A DNA stretch of 64,000 bases from Allomyces macrogynus ATCC 38327 (taxonomy: Eukaryota > Blastocladiomycota > Blastocladiomycetes > Blastocladiales > Blastocladiaceae), in NCBI GenBank assembly GCA_000151295.1, contig GG745331.1, forward strand, positions 1,058,586-1,122,585, read 5' to 3'. A model generated the notes under the pieces. The model was not told where the DNA came from. It worked only from the letters and a program-made list of their open reading frames with translations, and ran no database searches. This document shows, piece after piece, positions 43,340 through 55,009 of the stretch. Made by a program: the position numbers and the translations under genes. How positions within the stretch are numbered: position 1 is the first letter of the stretch; the number at the start of each line of letters is the position of its first letter.

Positions 43340-43627
43340 CGCGCGTCGATACATGTCTGTTATTTCTCACATAGAACTATCTGTGGCTGCTGTCGTGAAG
43401 TCTCTCCCTCACGAGCCGTGAACAGGGACAAAATAGCTTTCAATTGGACTCGTCAAAATATGCGCTCAAGGACCGTTTGCCCTCGCGCTCGAAACTGTAC
43501 AGAACGCGTCCCGCTCCCGTTCTTGTCCAGCGTCCTCGCATCAACAACAAGGCGCATTGGCGTCACGCATCAACAACATCGCGCGTCGGCGACACGACCC
43601 AATCGAGCCGCCCCCGCGTGACCACTC

Positions 43628-44984
43628 CTATTCCTCGACAGCCGCCGCAACCGCACCGGCACCCTCTCCACTAGACCCCGGGCACTCAAACAACGTGCGC
43701 GGCGCCGTGACCACGACGGGCACATGGTCGCTCGGCCCAAACACTTCATCACGGATTGCGCATTCGCCGAGCAACGGCACGAGCCGCTCACTCGCGATAA
43801 TGTAGTCGAGCCGCCACCCGATCCCCTTGGCGCGGTTATGCTTGGCCCGGCGCGAGAAAAACGTGTTTCTTGCGGCAGCGGGTGCTGGTGCCGCCACACA
43901 TCGACCATGCTTGTCGCCTCGAGAAATGACGTGAACCCGTCGTGCTCTTGCTGCGTGAACCCGGCGGTCCTGTGAACGGCCATCAAGGTCGGGTGAGTCC
44001 AACAAGTGGTGGAGAGGGACCGAAACACGCCATGGTTGGCGCACTTGGAATTGGTCGTGGGCTGCGCCACGTCGTGATCGCCGTGCGCGACATTCATATC
44101 CCCGCACACGAGCACCGGCTTGCGGCGATCGAGTTCGCGCACGTACTGCGTTAGCGCGCGGTCCCAGTCGCACTTGAGCGCGAGCCGCTGCAAGCCCCGA
44201 CCCGCGTTCGGCACGTACGCCGCAACTACAAACACGCCCGGGAACTTGAGCGTGATGGTGCGTCCTTCCTGGTCATCCTCGAGGTCCGTCCCGTGCAGAC
44301 CGAACTTGACGTTAAGCGGCTTGATCGTGGAGAGCACGGCCGACCCGGCGTACCCGCCCTTGACGTCTTCGTCGGGGTAGGCAAGGTACTTGTGCGGGTA
44401 GGACAAGTAGAGCGAGGCGAAAATGTCGGACGTGGGCTTGGTGTGCATCTTGGTCTCCTGCATGCACGCGATCGCGGGCTGCTCCGTGTCGAGGTAAGTG
44501 TCGGCACCTGATTGAGCAGTGCAAGCGCGATGAGTGGATTGCCGGTCGGAAGCGGCGATGAAGACAATGATGCGCGCGTACCTTTTTTGAGAGCGGCCCG
44601 CAGGCCGTTCACCATCCACGTCGCGACCTTGATGTGGCCGTCGGGACACGGCGCCCAGTGTTCGCCGAGGTTTTGCGGCAGAGTCTCGTTGGTCGGGAAC
44701 CGCGACGTGAACTCGCTCGCTGCAGGCTCGGTATTCTTGCCACCGGTTTTTTTGGCCGTCTTCTTCTGTTTCTTGGTTGGGCGCTTGGCAGGAGCGGGTT
44801 CGGGATCGGCGTTGCCCAGCACGTATTCGTTCTCATCCTCTTCTTCGCTCTCCTGGTGCTGTTCCGTGTCCGAGCCGAGGTACTCATCGTCGCTGTCGCT
44901 GCCGTATTCCTTCTTGGCGGGCTTGGCGCGCGGCTTGGGCGCCGCGACCTTCCGCTTGGGCTGGCGGCGCGTCGCGGGCGGCAT
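43628..44984 (-). CDS. AP endonuclease APE1/APN-type, frame broken by one base
   Basis: Base-excision-repair endonuclease fold (ExoIII/APE1). Exons 44582-44984, 44021-44507, 43628-43969. N-terminal 100 residues are Lys/Glu-rich and nuclear-like (KRKVAAPKPRAKPAKKE, acidic run). Core motifs: GHIKVATWMVNGLRAALKKG, IACMQETKMH (metal Glu), GGYAGSAVLS, VVAAYVPNAG, VCGDMNVAH, GFTQQEHDGFTSFLEAT, GIGWRLDYIIAS and GPSDHVPVVV. The last exon is one base short: the frame passes from QETRFS to SRRAKHNRAK at a five-A run (43857-43861, plus strand). With one more A it reads through at 410 aa to the stop at 43628. The invariant Asn of WN-V-N/D-GLRA is Met here. It may be a sequencing slip or a failing gene. 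Confidence 0.85.
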
Positions 44985-45440
44985 GGTTGAGATCTGACCT
45001 CGTCGTGGTGGTGCCGGGGGAGAGCGAAACGCCGCGAATGGAGCGCGGGGATGGAGGTGGACGGCCGAACGAGTCACTGGCCTGGCCGTCGGCCGGCGGC
45101 GTGGTGGACGCTGACCAGCTCAGCCGGCCCAGAGCAAACGGCAGCCAAAACGCGTCTCTCAAGCGACGTGTCACACGCATCTGCCCGGTGTGCTCCTCCA
45201 CCGCATCCTCCACCGCATCCTCCACGGCTCACGCCTGATCGCGTCGCGATCACAGACGACGACTTGATCCTCGAAACCGTCGTGGCACCCGCGCGACCAC
45301 CACCGACGCTGCCGCCAACAGAACCCGCTGCAACCTGCTGCAACCTGCTGCAAAAGAACCCGCGCCGGCTTCTCAGCCTTGCCCCAAGCGGCCTGCACCG
45401 TCCAATCCCACATGAACGTCATCTTCCCATTCACCTCGAC
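44985..45440. promoter_or_regulatory. Divergent region between APE1 and centrin
   Basis: 456 bases. Contains a ctccaccgcatc repeat (three copies at about 45195-45228) and a ctgcaacctgctgcaacctgctgcaa repeat (9-bp unit) at 45330-45355. No supported gene. Confidence 0.45.
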
Positions 45441-46083
45441 ATGATGGTTCGTCCCGATCTCGCTGTCCAAGGCATGTCTCATCCGCGAGCGCTCAATCAC
45501 CTTCGCCCAGTCGTCTCTCAAGAAACCCGCGTCGGGCGCCGGCGCCAAGAAACCACCACGCGCAGAGCTCACGCCCGAGCAAAAGCAAGAGATTCGTGAG
45601 GCCTTTGACCTGTTTGACACGGACGGGTCTGGGTCAATCGACTCCAAGGAACTGAAAGTCGCGATGCGCGCGCTCGGATTCGAGCCGAAAAAGGAGGAAA
45701 TCAAGAAAATGATCCAAGAGATTGACCGTAACGGGTCCGGGTCGATTGACTTCAATGAGTTTTTGGAGCTCATGGCCGGCAAGATGGTACGGCGTCGGTT
45801 GGTGCATGGGAGCCGCGCGACAGGGCGGACGCTGACTGCGTGGGCTACGATGTAGGCCGAGCGCGACTCGCGCGAAGAGATTCTCAAGGCTTTCAAGTTG
45901 TTTGACGACGACACGACGGGCAAGATCTCGTTCAAGAACTTGAAGCGTGTCGCGCGCGAGCTTGGCGAGAACTTGACCGACGAGGAGTTGCAGGAAATGA
46001 TCGACGAGGCCGACCGCGACGGCGATGGAGAGATCAACGAGGAAGAGTTTTTGCGCATCATGAAAAAGACCAACCTCTACTGA
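45441..46083 (+). CDS. Centrin (caltractin/Cdc31 family)
   Basis: EF-hand protein of basal bodies and centrioles. Exons 45441-45446 (ATGATG), 45511-45786, 45856-46083; 169 aa. After a Lys/Pro-rich start come four EF-hands: [42 protein letters not shown] and [15 protein letters not shown], ending RIMKKTNLY like Chlamydomonas and animal centrins. The third loop ([12 protein letters not shown]) keeps Asp at the first position and has N at the twelfth, so it may bind calcium poorly. The tiny first exon is inferred from an ATG-ATG next to gttcgt and an acceptor cgcccag that keeps phase; the alternative is a longer unspliced N-terminus without a start. Supports a flagellate life stage. Confidence 0.93.
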
Positions 46084-46305
46084 TCTTGCGCGCGCAGCGC
46101 GACGCGGTTGCGGTGGGTGCCGGTTGGTGAGCCACCGATCTCATTTTTGACGACGTTTCGACGTGTGGACACTTGCAACAATGAAATAAACCCATTCTTG
46201 ATTCCAACCGTGAGCTGCTCTGTGGTTGCACACTTGAGAGCGACATTTGCGCAAAGACGACCAAAATTGCATTCACATCCCGGCACCGACACGGTCCGAT
46301 CCTCT

Positions 46306-49300
46306 TCACTCGACATGGCTGAACGCGTCCATCGCGACATCCTCGTCCTCTCCCTCCTCCTCGCCCGCGCTCCCCGGCTGGTCTTCATCGTCCCCCTGCT
46401 CAAACTCCTCATCACTATCCGGCTCCACCATCTTCTTCCCCCGCGCCGTCGACCGGCGCGACGACCGCCTCGTCGGCGTTTCCACACGCTCGTACGCCTT
46501 CAATTTCCGCGGCGTCTTGGGCCGCTTGGGCTCCCTCCCCCCCGCGACCGCACTCTCCGACGGCCGTTTCCGCGCGCCCGCACCCGCGGCCGCGGCCGCA
46601 TTCGCTGCTGCTGTGAGCATCCCTTCGGGCAAGTAACTCTTGCGCGCATTTGCCTCGGCCTCGTCGTCGGGCAACGGCGCGAAAATATCCCTGGGTGCAT
46701 CGAGCGGTGGGCCCGAGTAGGCCGCGAGCGGCCACGAGTGCAGCCGGCACCGGTCGCGCACGTGCTTGCTCGTCAAGTCTACGAGGAGGTACAAATTCGT
46801 ATCCACGCGGCTCGTCTCTCCGCCATCGTCGCCGATCCGTGTGCGGCACTGCTTGGTCCGCGTGAGCAAGTGCAGGAGCGCGGCGACGCGGTCGGCGCGC
46901 AGGACCGCGTCGAGGAACATATCGACGTACGCCATGGCCAGTTTCGCGTCGTCAATCTCGCCGGTGAATGACGGCGCGTGTGAGAGAACGTGCAGCAGGC
47001 GCGGGAGCGCGAGTTCAACCACGTGCGTCGCCTGCAGCTGCGGTGCCCCCGCGAGCATTTTCAGGACGGCGGCCATGGCCGCGCGCATCGGCGCGTCCGG
47101 GTCGTTGGCGACCAGGCACAGGACGGGCAAAAACCGCGGCGGGAGTTGGCCTAAGGGGAGGAGCGTCTTGACCTTGCTCACGAGCGCCGTGCGTACTTGC
47201 TGCACGGGGTCCTCGAACAGCCGCGCCCATCGCAAGTAGAGCCGTTCCGGTAAGATGCCGACGCCGTCCCCGCGCGGACCCGAACCGTTCAGTTCCCTGG
47301 TTTTCGCGAGCCGCAGGAACGCGCGGCCGGCGGCGTGTCGCAGAGCCGACGCGGCGAATGGCGGCAGGTCATCGACAAACTTGCCCTCGTTCGCGAGAAT
47401 CTTATCGAGGAGCCGCACGACGGGCACGGCCGTTTCGCGCGCAAGCGCCGTCGTCGAAGGGGACTTGGAAAGCGCAACGACACGGTTCGTGAGCACTTTG
47501 ACGGCGAGCACTTGTGCGTGGGTCTCGGCGGGCAAGTGGTCCCGATCAATCCACTCGGACCGCACGTCCGCGACATACGACGTCTTGAGCACGCGCAAGA
47601 GCCGTGGGGTCGCGGCTGACGCGGCCAGGTCCTCGTACAGGTCGACCTGGAACTTGGCGAACTTGACGAGGTGCCGCAGTGAGGCAACGAGGTCCGTCGG
47701 GTTGGGCTCGTCCTGTTCGAGCACGTCGACGGCCTTGAAGAGCATGTCCTCGCATTGTGGGACATTGCCGTTGCGTGCGACGATCGTCGCGACCAAACCC
47801 GCACACTCGACGGACTTAGCGTGCGTGAGCACGCGCCGCGTCGTCCTCTCATCGAGCGGCGCCTGCTCGCTCGTTTGCGCAAGCAAGTGCAACATCAGTG
47901 CCGGCGCCTCGTCGAGTGCCGCCACGATCTGGTCGCGGTACACTGCGACCACGTCCGGGAACAAGTGCGCGACTGTACGAAGCAGTGCGACTGCGGCATG
48001 CCGCAGCCGCACGGCCCACCCGGCCTCGCGATCGACCATGCGATCGAGCAAATGCGGGACCATTTCGCGCGCGACAATGAAGGGCGTCATACGGCGCGCA
48101 ATCAGGCCGAGTACGGTGGCGGATTCGGGGATCACGGCTTCGACTCGGCGCAACACGTCCTTGGCGGCCTTGCGCAGGTCCTTGAAGTCGCGCGTCGACC
48201 ACGCGAGCAATGCGCGGAACCCAGTACCCCATTCCGGATCGTACTGCTTGACAAACTGGTTCAGGACTGTGGCCCCTTGGACCGGGTCGGGTAGCCGCGC
48301 GGCCATGCTGGCAATCAGCGTCTGTATACGCGCCTGCAGTCGCGCATCCACGGCCTGCGTGAGATCGGGCGTTGCGTACTGCTCGGCGACTGTCAAGAAC
48401 TCGGCCATTTCGCGCCTCGTCACCTGTTGCCTGGTTAGCACCGAAACGAAGGCACGGTGCGCGCGGTCGTCGTCGGTCGTCGCGCTCAAAAACCATAACA
48501 GCCGCTGCGTCGCGGTGCGCCAGTCGGGCGGTGCTCCCTTGGGCGTATCCTTGGCTGCGTGCACAACCGTTTCAATCAGCGTGTTTTCGAGAATCGCCGT
48601 GAGCTGAGCGTCGTTCAAGTAGGCGCTGGCGAGCACGTCGCGCGGAATCCACTGGAACGCGGCCATCAGGTCCTGCACTTCGTCGTCGACCAAATTCGTG
48701 TCGACGAGCTGGTACTGCGAGTGCTCGGCAGCTCCGCCAATCTGTGACTGCGTCTGTGACTCGCCAGATGAACCACCGGCTGCTGGGGTCGCGGGCAAGA
48801 CGACTTCCATGACCTTTTTCCACAAATCGCCGACGGCCTTCATTGCCTCCATGCGCACGCTCAGTCGCTTATCCTTGATGCGCGACCCGATCGCGTCAAA
48901 GACATTGGCCGTGACGAACCGGCGCACCGTATCAAACTCGATCTGCGGCACGATCTGGCACGCAGCGAGTCGCACCTTCTCGTCCACGTCCAGCAACCGC
49001 TGCGTGAGCGCCTCGTTGAGCTCGGGTGCCAAGTGCACGGCGTGCCGGTTGTACACGTCCGGGACCAGCGACAACCATTGAAGCCGGATTTGGGCCACCT
49101 TGTCGTTTCGCCGGTTCAGCCAGCCCTTCCAGGCCCCCGGGTAGAGCCGAAAGAGCAGCTGGTGCGGGTGTGCGAGCATGGCCCCGAGCGTCTTGATGGC
49201 GAGCGACCGGAACGTCTGGTGTTCCGCGACGAGCTCTTCTTCGAGTTGCGGGACCACATTGAGCAGCAGCGACGGCGCCACGGTAAACAGCTCGACCATG

Positions 49301-50168
49301 AGATTGTGCGCGTCTGTCAGGTCGGCCAAGTCGGTGGCCTTCCCTTGATGCACGACACGCACGGCCGTGAGGATAATGTCGGTGAAGTACTGGCACACGT
49401 ATTTCTGCAAGTGGTCGGACGCGCTGCGCGCGACTTGCACGGCTATGACGTGCGCGAGTTCGGTTTCTGGGAGCCGGATTTTCTCGAGCAGCAGGATCGT
49501 CACGTCCATGGGCACCGAAGCAGACTCTTCAATGAGCACCGTCATCAGTTCAACGGCGTACTGGATCAGTACCGGTGGGTGCGCGCGCGAGAGTTTCGCG
49601 AGCAAAGTCGAGAAGAAATCGAGCATGAGGTCGTCGGCCGAGTCGAGTTCCGTGGCGAGCGTGATGGATCGAATGACAGAGAGCGACGTGAGCAGGTGCG
49701 CGTGGAAGGCGTGGTAGGCGTTGTCGACGTTGCCAATGGCGCGCAGCTGCAGGGCAAACAGCTCGAAAATGGCCTTGATCTGGTCGTCCTCGTACGGCGC
49801 GTCGGGCGCGTAGATGCGCAGGATTTCGGCGAGGCAGCAGGCAACGAGAATGCGCACGCCGCGGTCGCGGTGGTTGAGGAGCGAGGGGGTGACGAGCTCC
49901 TTGGCGACATGGTTGCACGAGGAAGCGTCGGCCGTGTCCTGGCGCAGATCGACGAGCTTCTCAAACAGCGTCTAGTGGGGGATTGTTGCACGGGAATTGG
50001 TTGACAGGTCCAGTCCGAATTGCAGGATCAAGGCGACCAAATGGAGCCAGGCGAAAGCAAAGCTACCTTGAGGCGCTTGACGAGCTCGCTCGTGGAAATT
50101 GAGCGCTCGCGGCCGACGAGCGGCAGAGACCACTCGAGCCGCTGCTGCGCGGATGCCTCTTGCGCCAT
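46306..50168 (-). CDS. PDS5: Cohesin-associated protein PDS5
   Basis: HEAT-repeat regulator that binds cohesin and controls its loading, maintenance and release. Exons 50067-50168 and 46306-49971, one 95-nt intron (gtagct...actag), 1255 aa. Start MAQEASAQQRLEWSLPLVGR then SELVKRLK joined to TLFEKLVDLRQDTADAS. The core has HRDRGVRILVACCLAEILRI YAPDAPYEDDQIKAIFELFA, the family hallmark, then long HEAT repeats with PHLLLNV-like, RNDKVAQIRLQWLSLVPD and DKRLSVRMEAMKAVGDLWKK. The C-terminal 110 residues are basic then acidic (KRPKTPRKLKAYERVETPTR, SRRSTARGKKMVEPDSDEEF), typical chromatin-binding tails. Single huge exon otherwise. Confidence 0.95.
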
Positions 50169-50799
50169 GCTGGGCCGAGGATGCAATGGCGGCAGCAAGG
50201 ATGGCGCAGGTCCTGCTCCGTGGTAAGTTTGGCGTCTTGCCTTCTCGAGCGGGCAGCTTGAGCTTGGGCCCAGTGGAGAGATGCGATACGGGAGCAAAGA
50301 TGCCGAAAGTCGCAGCGTCGTCGGTGCTGGTAATTAATTGAGCTTTTGCAGCGGATTGGCCGGCCGTCAATTGGCCAAGCTGGGCACGCTTGACAACGAA
50401 GCGGCCAGGCAGAACACATTTCGACTCACTGGCGTGCTGCCATCGGTGTGGTAGACACGCGACGGTTGTGGCAGCTTTGGGGCGTGATCGACCTCGTTCC
50501 GTGACGCTGGCGCGTTTTTGCTTCAGAGCGACCGACCTCGAAAGCGATCAGCCAGAGCACCAGCACACCCACGGCCGCACACACCAGCATCCTTTTGACG
50601 ACGAGCACGACGAGCACACGACGCGCCCTCACCTGCACCAGCATCTGCCCGGCGGTCGCTTCCTGCCCAACCTCTGATCGCAGCGCGAGTCCGCTGCTGC
50701 CAACGAGCTCCGTGCTCCATCTCTTTCAAGTCGACCAATCACGACGTGTCGTCGCCCTCGGATTTCCTCTCGCACCCACGCCCACACACCATCTTCACC
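50169..50799. promoter_or_regulatory. Divergent promoter of PDS5 and RPN1
   Basis: 631 bases between opposite starts. Rich in CACCAG/ACACAC-like short motifs at 50550-50650. Open frames present are low-complexity. No clear TATA. Confidence 0.45.
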
Positions 50800-53712
50800 A
50801 TGACCAAGGATCTTGCCGCCGTCTCGCCGATCCCGCAGCAGGATCCGCCGCAGGAGCCCAAAAAGCCGCACGTCGACAATGGCAAGCCCATCGACGACAC
50901 GCCCGAGGAGCTCGTACGCGTCGTGTCGTTCGCACGATCGAACCACGCCAAAGTACTTCACGCTGACGGTGATTCCCCGTTCTTCAGAGCGAAGAGGACT
51001 TGCAGATGAAGAATGAGCTCGAGCTGTGCGTGCAGCGACTCAAGGTACCGCTCATTTCGGACATCTCGAGCAAGATCATCGCGTTCTTCTCCCCACACTC
51101 ACCAAAATCCACGCGTTGTTGCCCGTGCAGGAACCCAACGACGCGCTCTACCGTGCCTCGCTCGAGTCGCTGCGGACCATCATTCGCACCTCGACCAGTT
51201 CCATGACCTCCGTCCCCAAGCCCCTGAAGTTTTTGCGGCCACACTACCCGGCGCTCAAGGCCGTCTACGAAACGTGGCCCGAGTCGGGCGACAAGGTGCG
51301 CTTTATTGTCGTCACGACACCGTGATCGCACAGTCGACGTGATCGAAAGCTGACGCGTCACGCGTTTCTTGCAGGCCTTCCTCGCCGACGTTCTGTCAGT
51401 GCTCGGCATGACCTACTCCGAGGACGGCAAGCGTGAGTCGCTCAAGTTCCGCATGCTCGGCACCTCCGAGGCGGCGGGCGACTGGGGCCACGAATACGTG
51501 CGGTACGCGTTCGCTCTTCTCATCACGCGCCCCATCCATCTTTCTCACCCACTACTTTGCTTGTAGACACCTCGCTGCCGAAATCGGCGAAGAGTACAAC
51601 GCGCGCATCACGGCCGAGCCGCCCGTCGCGACCGACGACATTGTCGCGCTCGCATTACAAATCACGCCCTTTTTCCTGCAGCACAATGCCGAGGCCGATG
51701 CCGTCGACCTCTTGCTCGAGCTCGAGGCGATCGACCAGATTGTGCCGCACGTCGACGAAAACACGTTTGCACGCGTTGGGCTCTACATGGTCTCGTGCGT
51801 GCCCTACCTGCCGTACCCGGAGGACGAGACGGTCTTGCGTGCGGCGCACGCAATTTACCGTCAAGTCAAGCGGTTGCCCGAGGCGCTGATCATGGCGATG
51901 CGGCTCGACGACAAGGCGCTGATTCAGCAAGACTACGACGCATGCGAGGACCCGATTCAGAAGAAGCAGTTGGCGTTTATGCTGGCCCGGCAGACGGTCT
52001 CGGTCGAGGCGCAGGACGAGACCGAACAGGAGATTTTGGCCAATGGTAAGCTGTCCGAGTCGTTCTTGGCGCTGGGTGCCGAGCTCGGGATCATGGACCC
52101 CAAGACGCCCGAGGATATTTACAAAACGCATCTCGAGACGCGTGGCACCATGGCCGATTCAGCGCGGCTCAACTTGGCATCGACCATGGTCAATGCGTTT
52201 GTGAATGCCGGGTTTGGCAAGGATACGCTCATGCTCGTCGACGACTCCAAGTGGATCTACAAGAACAAGGACCACGCGATGCTCGCGGCCACGGCGTCGC
52301 TCGGGATGCTGCAGCTGTGGGACGTGGAGACGGGGCTCACGCAGATCGACAAGTACCTCTACTCGAACGAAGAATATGTCAAGGCCGGCGCCGTGCTGGC
52401 GATTGGCATGGTCACCGCCAATGTCAAGAACGAGTCGGACCCGGCCATGGCGCTGCTCAGCGAGCACTTGACCGAGGGCCCGCTGTCGGTGCGGCTCGCG
52501 GCGATCACAGGGCTCGGCATGGCATATGCTGGCAGTGGCCGCCAAGAGATTGCCGACATGCTCACGCCCTTGCTCGAGGACGGCGGCGAAGTGAGTTGCA
52601 CGGCGGCACTGGCGCTCGGCATGATCATGGTGGGCACGTGCGACGGCGACCTGTCGTCGACGATTCTCACACTGCTCATGGAGTCGCCCGCCGTGCACGC
52701 CAAGTCGCGGTTCATGGGGCTCGGTCTGGCGCTGTTGTACCTCGGCAAGCAAGAGGCGTGTGAGGCGACGCTCGAGACGCTCAAGGCGATCGAGGCGCCG
52801 ATTAGCAAGTCGTTCCAGGTGCTGCTCGAGATTGCCGCGTATGCCGGCACGGGCAACGTGCTCAAGGTGCAGGCCATGACGCGGCTGTGCAGCGACCACC
52901 TCAAGGAGAACGACGAGTGGCAGGCCTACACGGTGCTCGGCATTGCGCTGATCGCCATGGGCGAGGATATCGGCAACGAAATGGCCCTGCGCACGTTCAA
53001 CCATTTCATGCACTATGGCGAGCCCGTCGTGCGCAAGGCCGTGCCGCTCGGGATTGCGCTCCTGTGCGCGTCGAACCCGCAAGTGCACGTGCTCGATATT
53101 CTGTCCAAGTACTCGCACGACCACGACCAGGACGTGGCCGTCAATGCGATCTTTGCCATGGGTTTGGTCGGTGCGGGTACCAACAACGCGCGGCTCGCGC
53201 AAATGCTGCGGCAGCTCGCCAGCTACTACGCCAAGGACCCGAACTGCCTGTTCATGGTGCGCATCGCGCAGGGCCTGATTCATCTCGGCAAGGGCACCAT
53301 GACCATCAACCCGTACCACACGAACCGCACGCTGATGTCGCGCGTCGGTGTCGCCGGTCTGCTCACGGTGCTTGTCGCCATGACCGACGCCAAGCACCTC
53401 GTCCTCGGCAAGTCGCACTGGCTCCTCTACCATCTCGTCTCGGCCATGTACCCGCGGTTCCTGATCACGCTCGACGAAAACCTCAAGACCAAGTCGGTCT
53501 CGGTGCGCGTGGGTCAGGCCGTTGATGTCGTAGGGCAGGCGGGGCGGCCCAAGACGATCACCGGGTTCCAGACGCACAACACGCCCGTGCTCATGGCTTA
53601 CGGTGAGCGCGCCGAGTTGGCGACCGACGAGTATGTGCCGCTCGCGCCGGTCATTGAGGGTCTCGTCATTGTCAAGAAGAACCCGGAGCTCATGGAGACA
53701 GACAAGGAGTAA
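50800..53712 (+). CDS. RPN1: 26S proteasome regulatory subunit Rpn1 (PSMD2)
   Basis: Scaffold of the 19S base that docks ubiquitin shuttles and Ubp6/USP14. Exons 50800-50913, 50988-51044, 51131-51295, 51375-51502, 51567-53712; introns 64-86 nt; 869 aa, normal length. [77 protein letters not shown] and [19 protein letters not shown] match the family nearly residue for residue. The central PC repeats ([66 protein letters not shown]) form the toroid. The end has [19 protein letters not shown]. The second exon is only 57 nt. All joins are phase-consistent. Confidence 0.97.
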
Positions 53713-54055
53713 GCAGGCGGGGAGGGTTGATGATCGCGCTCGCTTGCTCGCAAGTGGACGCGCGCGTATGCAGTGCAGTGCAGAGATGGGCGCGGTTGTG
53801 TTTCTTTGGTCGTTGGTTTCGTGTTCTTTCCGTTTCCGTTTTCGTTTCCATGCCATATCCCTCTGCCGCTTCGAGGAATGCACATAACACAATCATTCTC
53901 TTTCTGGTCTCTAAAATTGCACTCGACCGGAACAAAAAAACGACAAACTCGCATGTTTTCGCGACCTATGCCTTACACAATGGCAACACAAAAAAAGCAC
54001 TCCCAAGTGTCCAAGAGACCGACACCGCCCGCCCACCCAAGAGTCCAGGCCCTCC
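53713..54055. other. Convergent 3' region of RPN1 and MPP6
   Basis: 343 bases, T-rich on the plus strand after RPN1 (ttccgttttcgtttcc) and A-runs (caaaaaaacg, aaaaaagc) toward MPP6. No gene is seen. Confidence 0.5.
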
Positions 54056-54734
54056 TCAGGCACTGTTCTTGCTGTCGCCCGGCTGGCTCCGGCGCTTTCG
54101 TGCCGGTGCACCGGCCGCGTCACCACCCTCCTGCGACTTGCGCTTGGTCGGACCCGCCAACAGTTTCGCCGCGGCCTTCGTCTTTGGTGCATACTTCGAT
54201 GCCGGATTGGGCGCTGCAGAGGCTTCCTCCTCCTCCATGGTCGCGTCCACGACTACGACCTTTGCCTCCTCGGGCGCAGGGGCTGGTGCGGGCGCGCCGA
54301 CAGACCGGCGGCCAGGGAGCGGGGCCCGGGAACTGGTGGGGAAGTCGGCGTATGAGCTCGAGTACTCGACAATAAATTTTCTAGCGTCAAAATGAACCAG
54401 CGTGAGCGACTGTACATAACCAACGAGTCGAACGGCGCGACGATTCACGTACGGCTTCACAGCCGACTTGGCAAGCGTCCACTTGGCCTCGCGCGCGGTA
54501 CGGTCCTCGTCCTCTTTGCGCTGCTCAATCAGCTCGGCTTGGAGCGCGCGTTGCATGAACTGGAAGGATCAAGGCGGTCGCGAACAATCAATTTCACTTG
54601 TAATACTGTGTCGTTTCGGTCCAAAATTTGAACATTAATCTTACTTTCATCTTGAGCAGCTTGTCGGACCCGGGCCGCTTCTTGTCAGCGGCGGCTGCCG
54701 CTGCCGTGGGCTTTGCTGATGATGCTGAGGACAT
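54056..54734 (-). CDS. MPP6: MPP6-like nuclear exosome cofactor
   Basis: Small protein tethering Mtr4 to the nuclear RNA exosome. Exons 54645-54734, 54453-54559, 54056-54380; 173 aa. The first splice rebuilds the family signature LLKMK-FMQRALQAELIEQR. The second intron (54381-54452, gtacgt...gctag) is 72 nt, divisible by three and free of stops. Removing it joins AKSAVKP to KFIVEYSSSYADFP, close to the family's KP.VxYExSY block, so I prefer the spliced form. The tail is Ala/Pro-rich and ends in basic KRKSQEGG / ARKRRSQ stretches expected of an RNA-binding nucleolar factor. Retention of the intron would add 24 residues without breaking the frame. Confidence 0.85.
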
Positions 54735-55009
54735 GGTGGCGGGCTGGCTTGGGGGAACGTCGCGGTGATCACAGATTGGAGCGTCGGAGATGCGATTGCG
54801 GCAAGTTATTGGGAACTTGATCCACGGCAAGCGGAATGGTGTTGTTTTCGATCCGAATCGGCCAAGCGGACCAAGGCTCGACCAAGGCGAAGCCAGCCTG
54901 TTGATCGCGTCACGTGCGAAGGACGCAGACCTCTTGCGCGTCCGTCGCCTGTTCAAACTTGGAGCCGATCACGACCAATCTGCAACCATCTTCGAAACTA
55001 GCAGCAACC

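Noticed and set aside
49033..50004. 323-codon plus-strand open frame opposite PDS5
   Set aside because: Antisense to conserved HEAT repeats; no independent features.
52159..53892. 577-codon minus-strand open frame opposite RPN1
   Set aside because: Shadow of the highly biased codon use of RPN1 (His/Arg/Glu-rich translation), with no start context or family motif.
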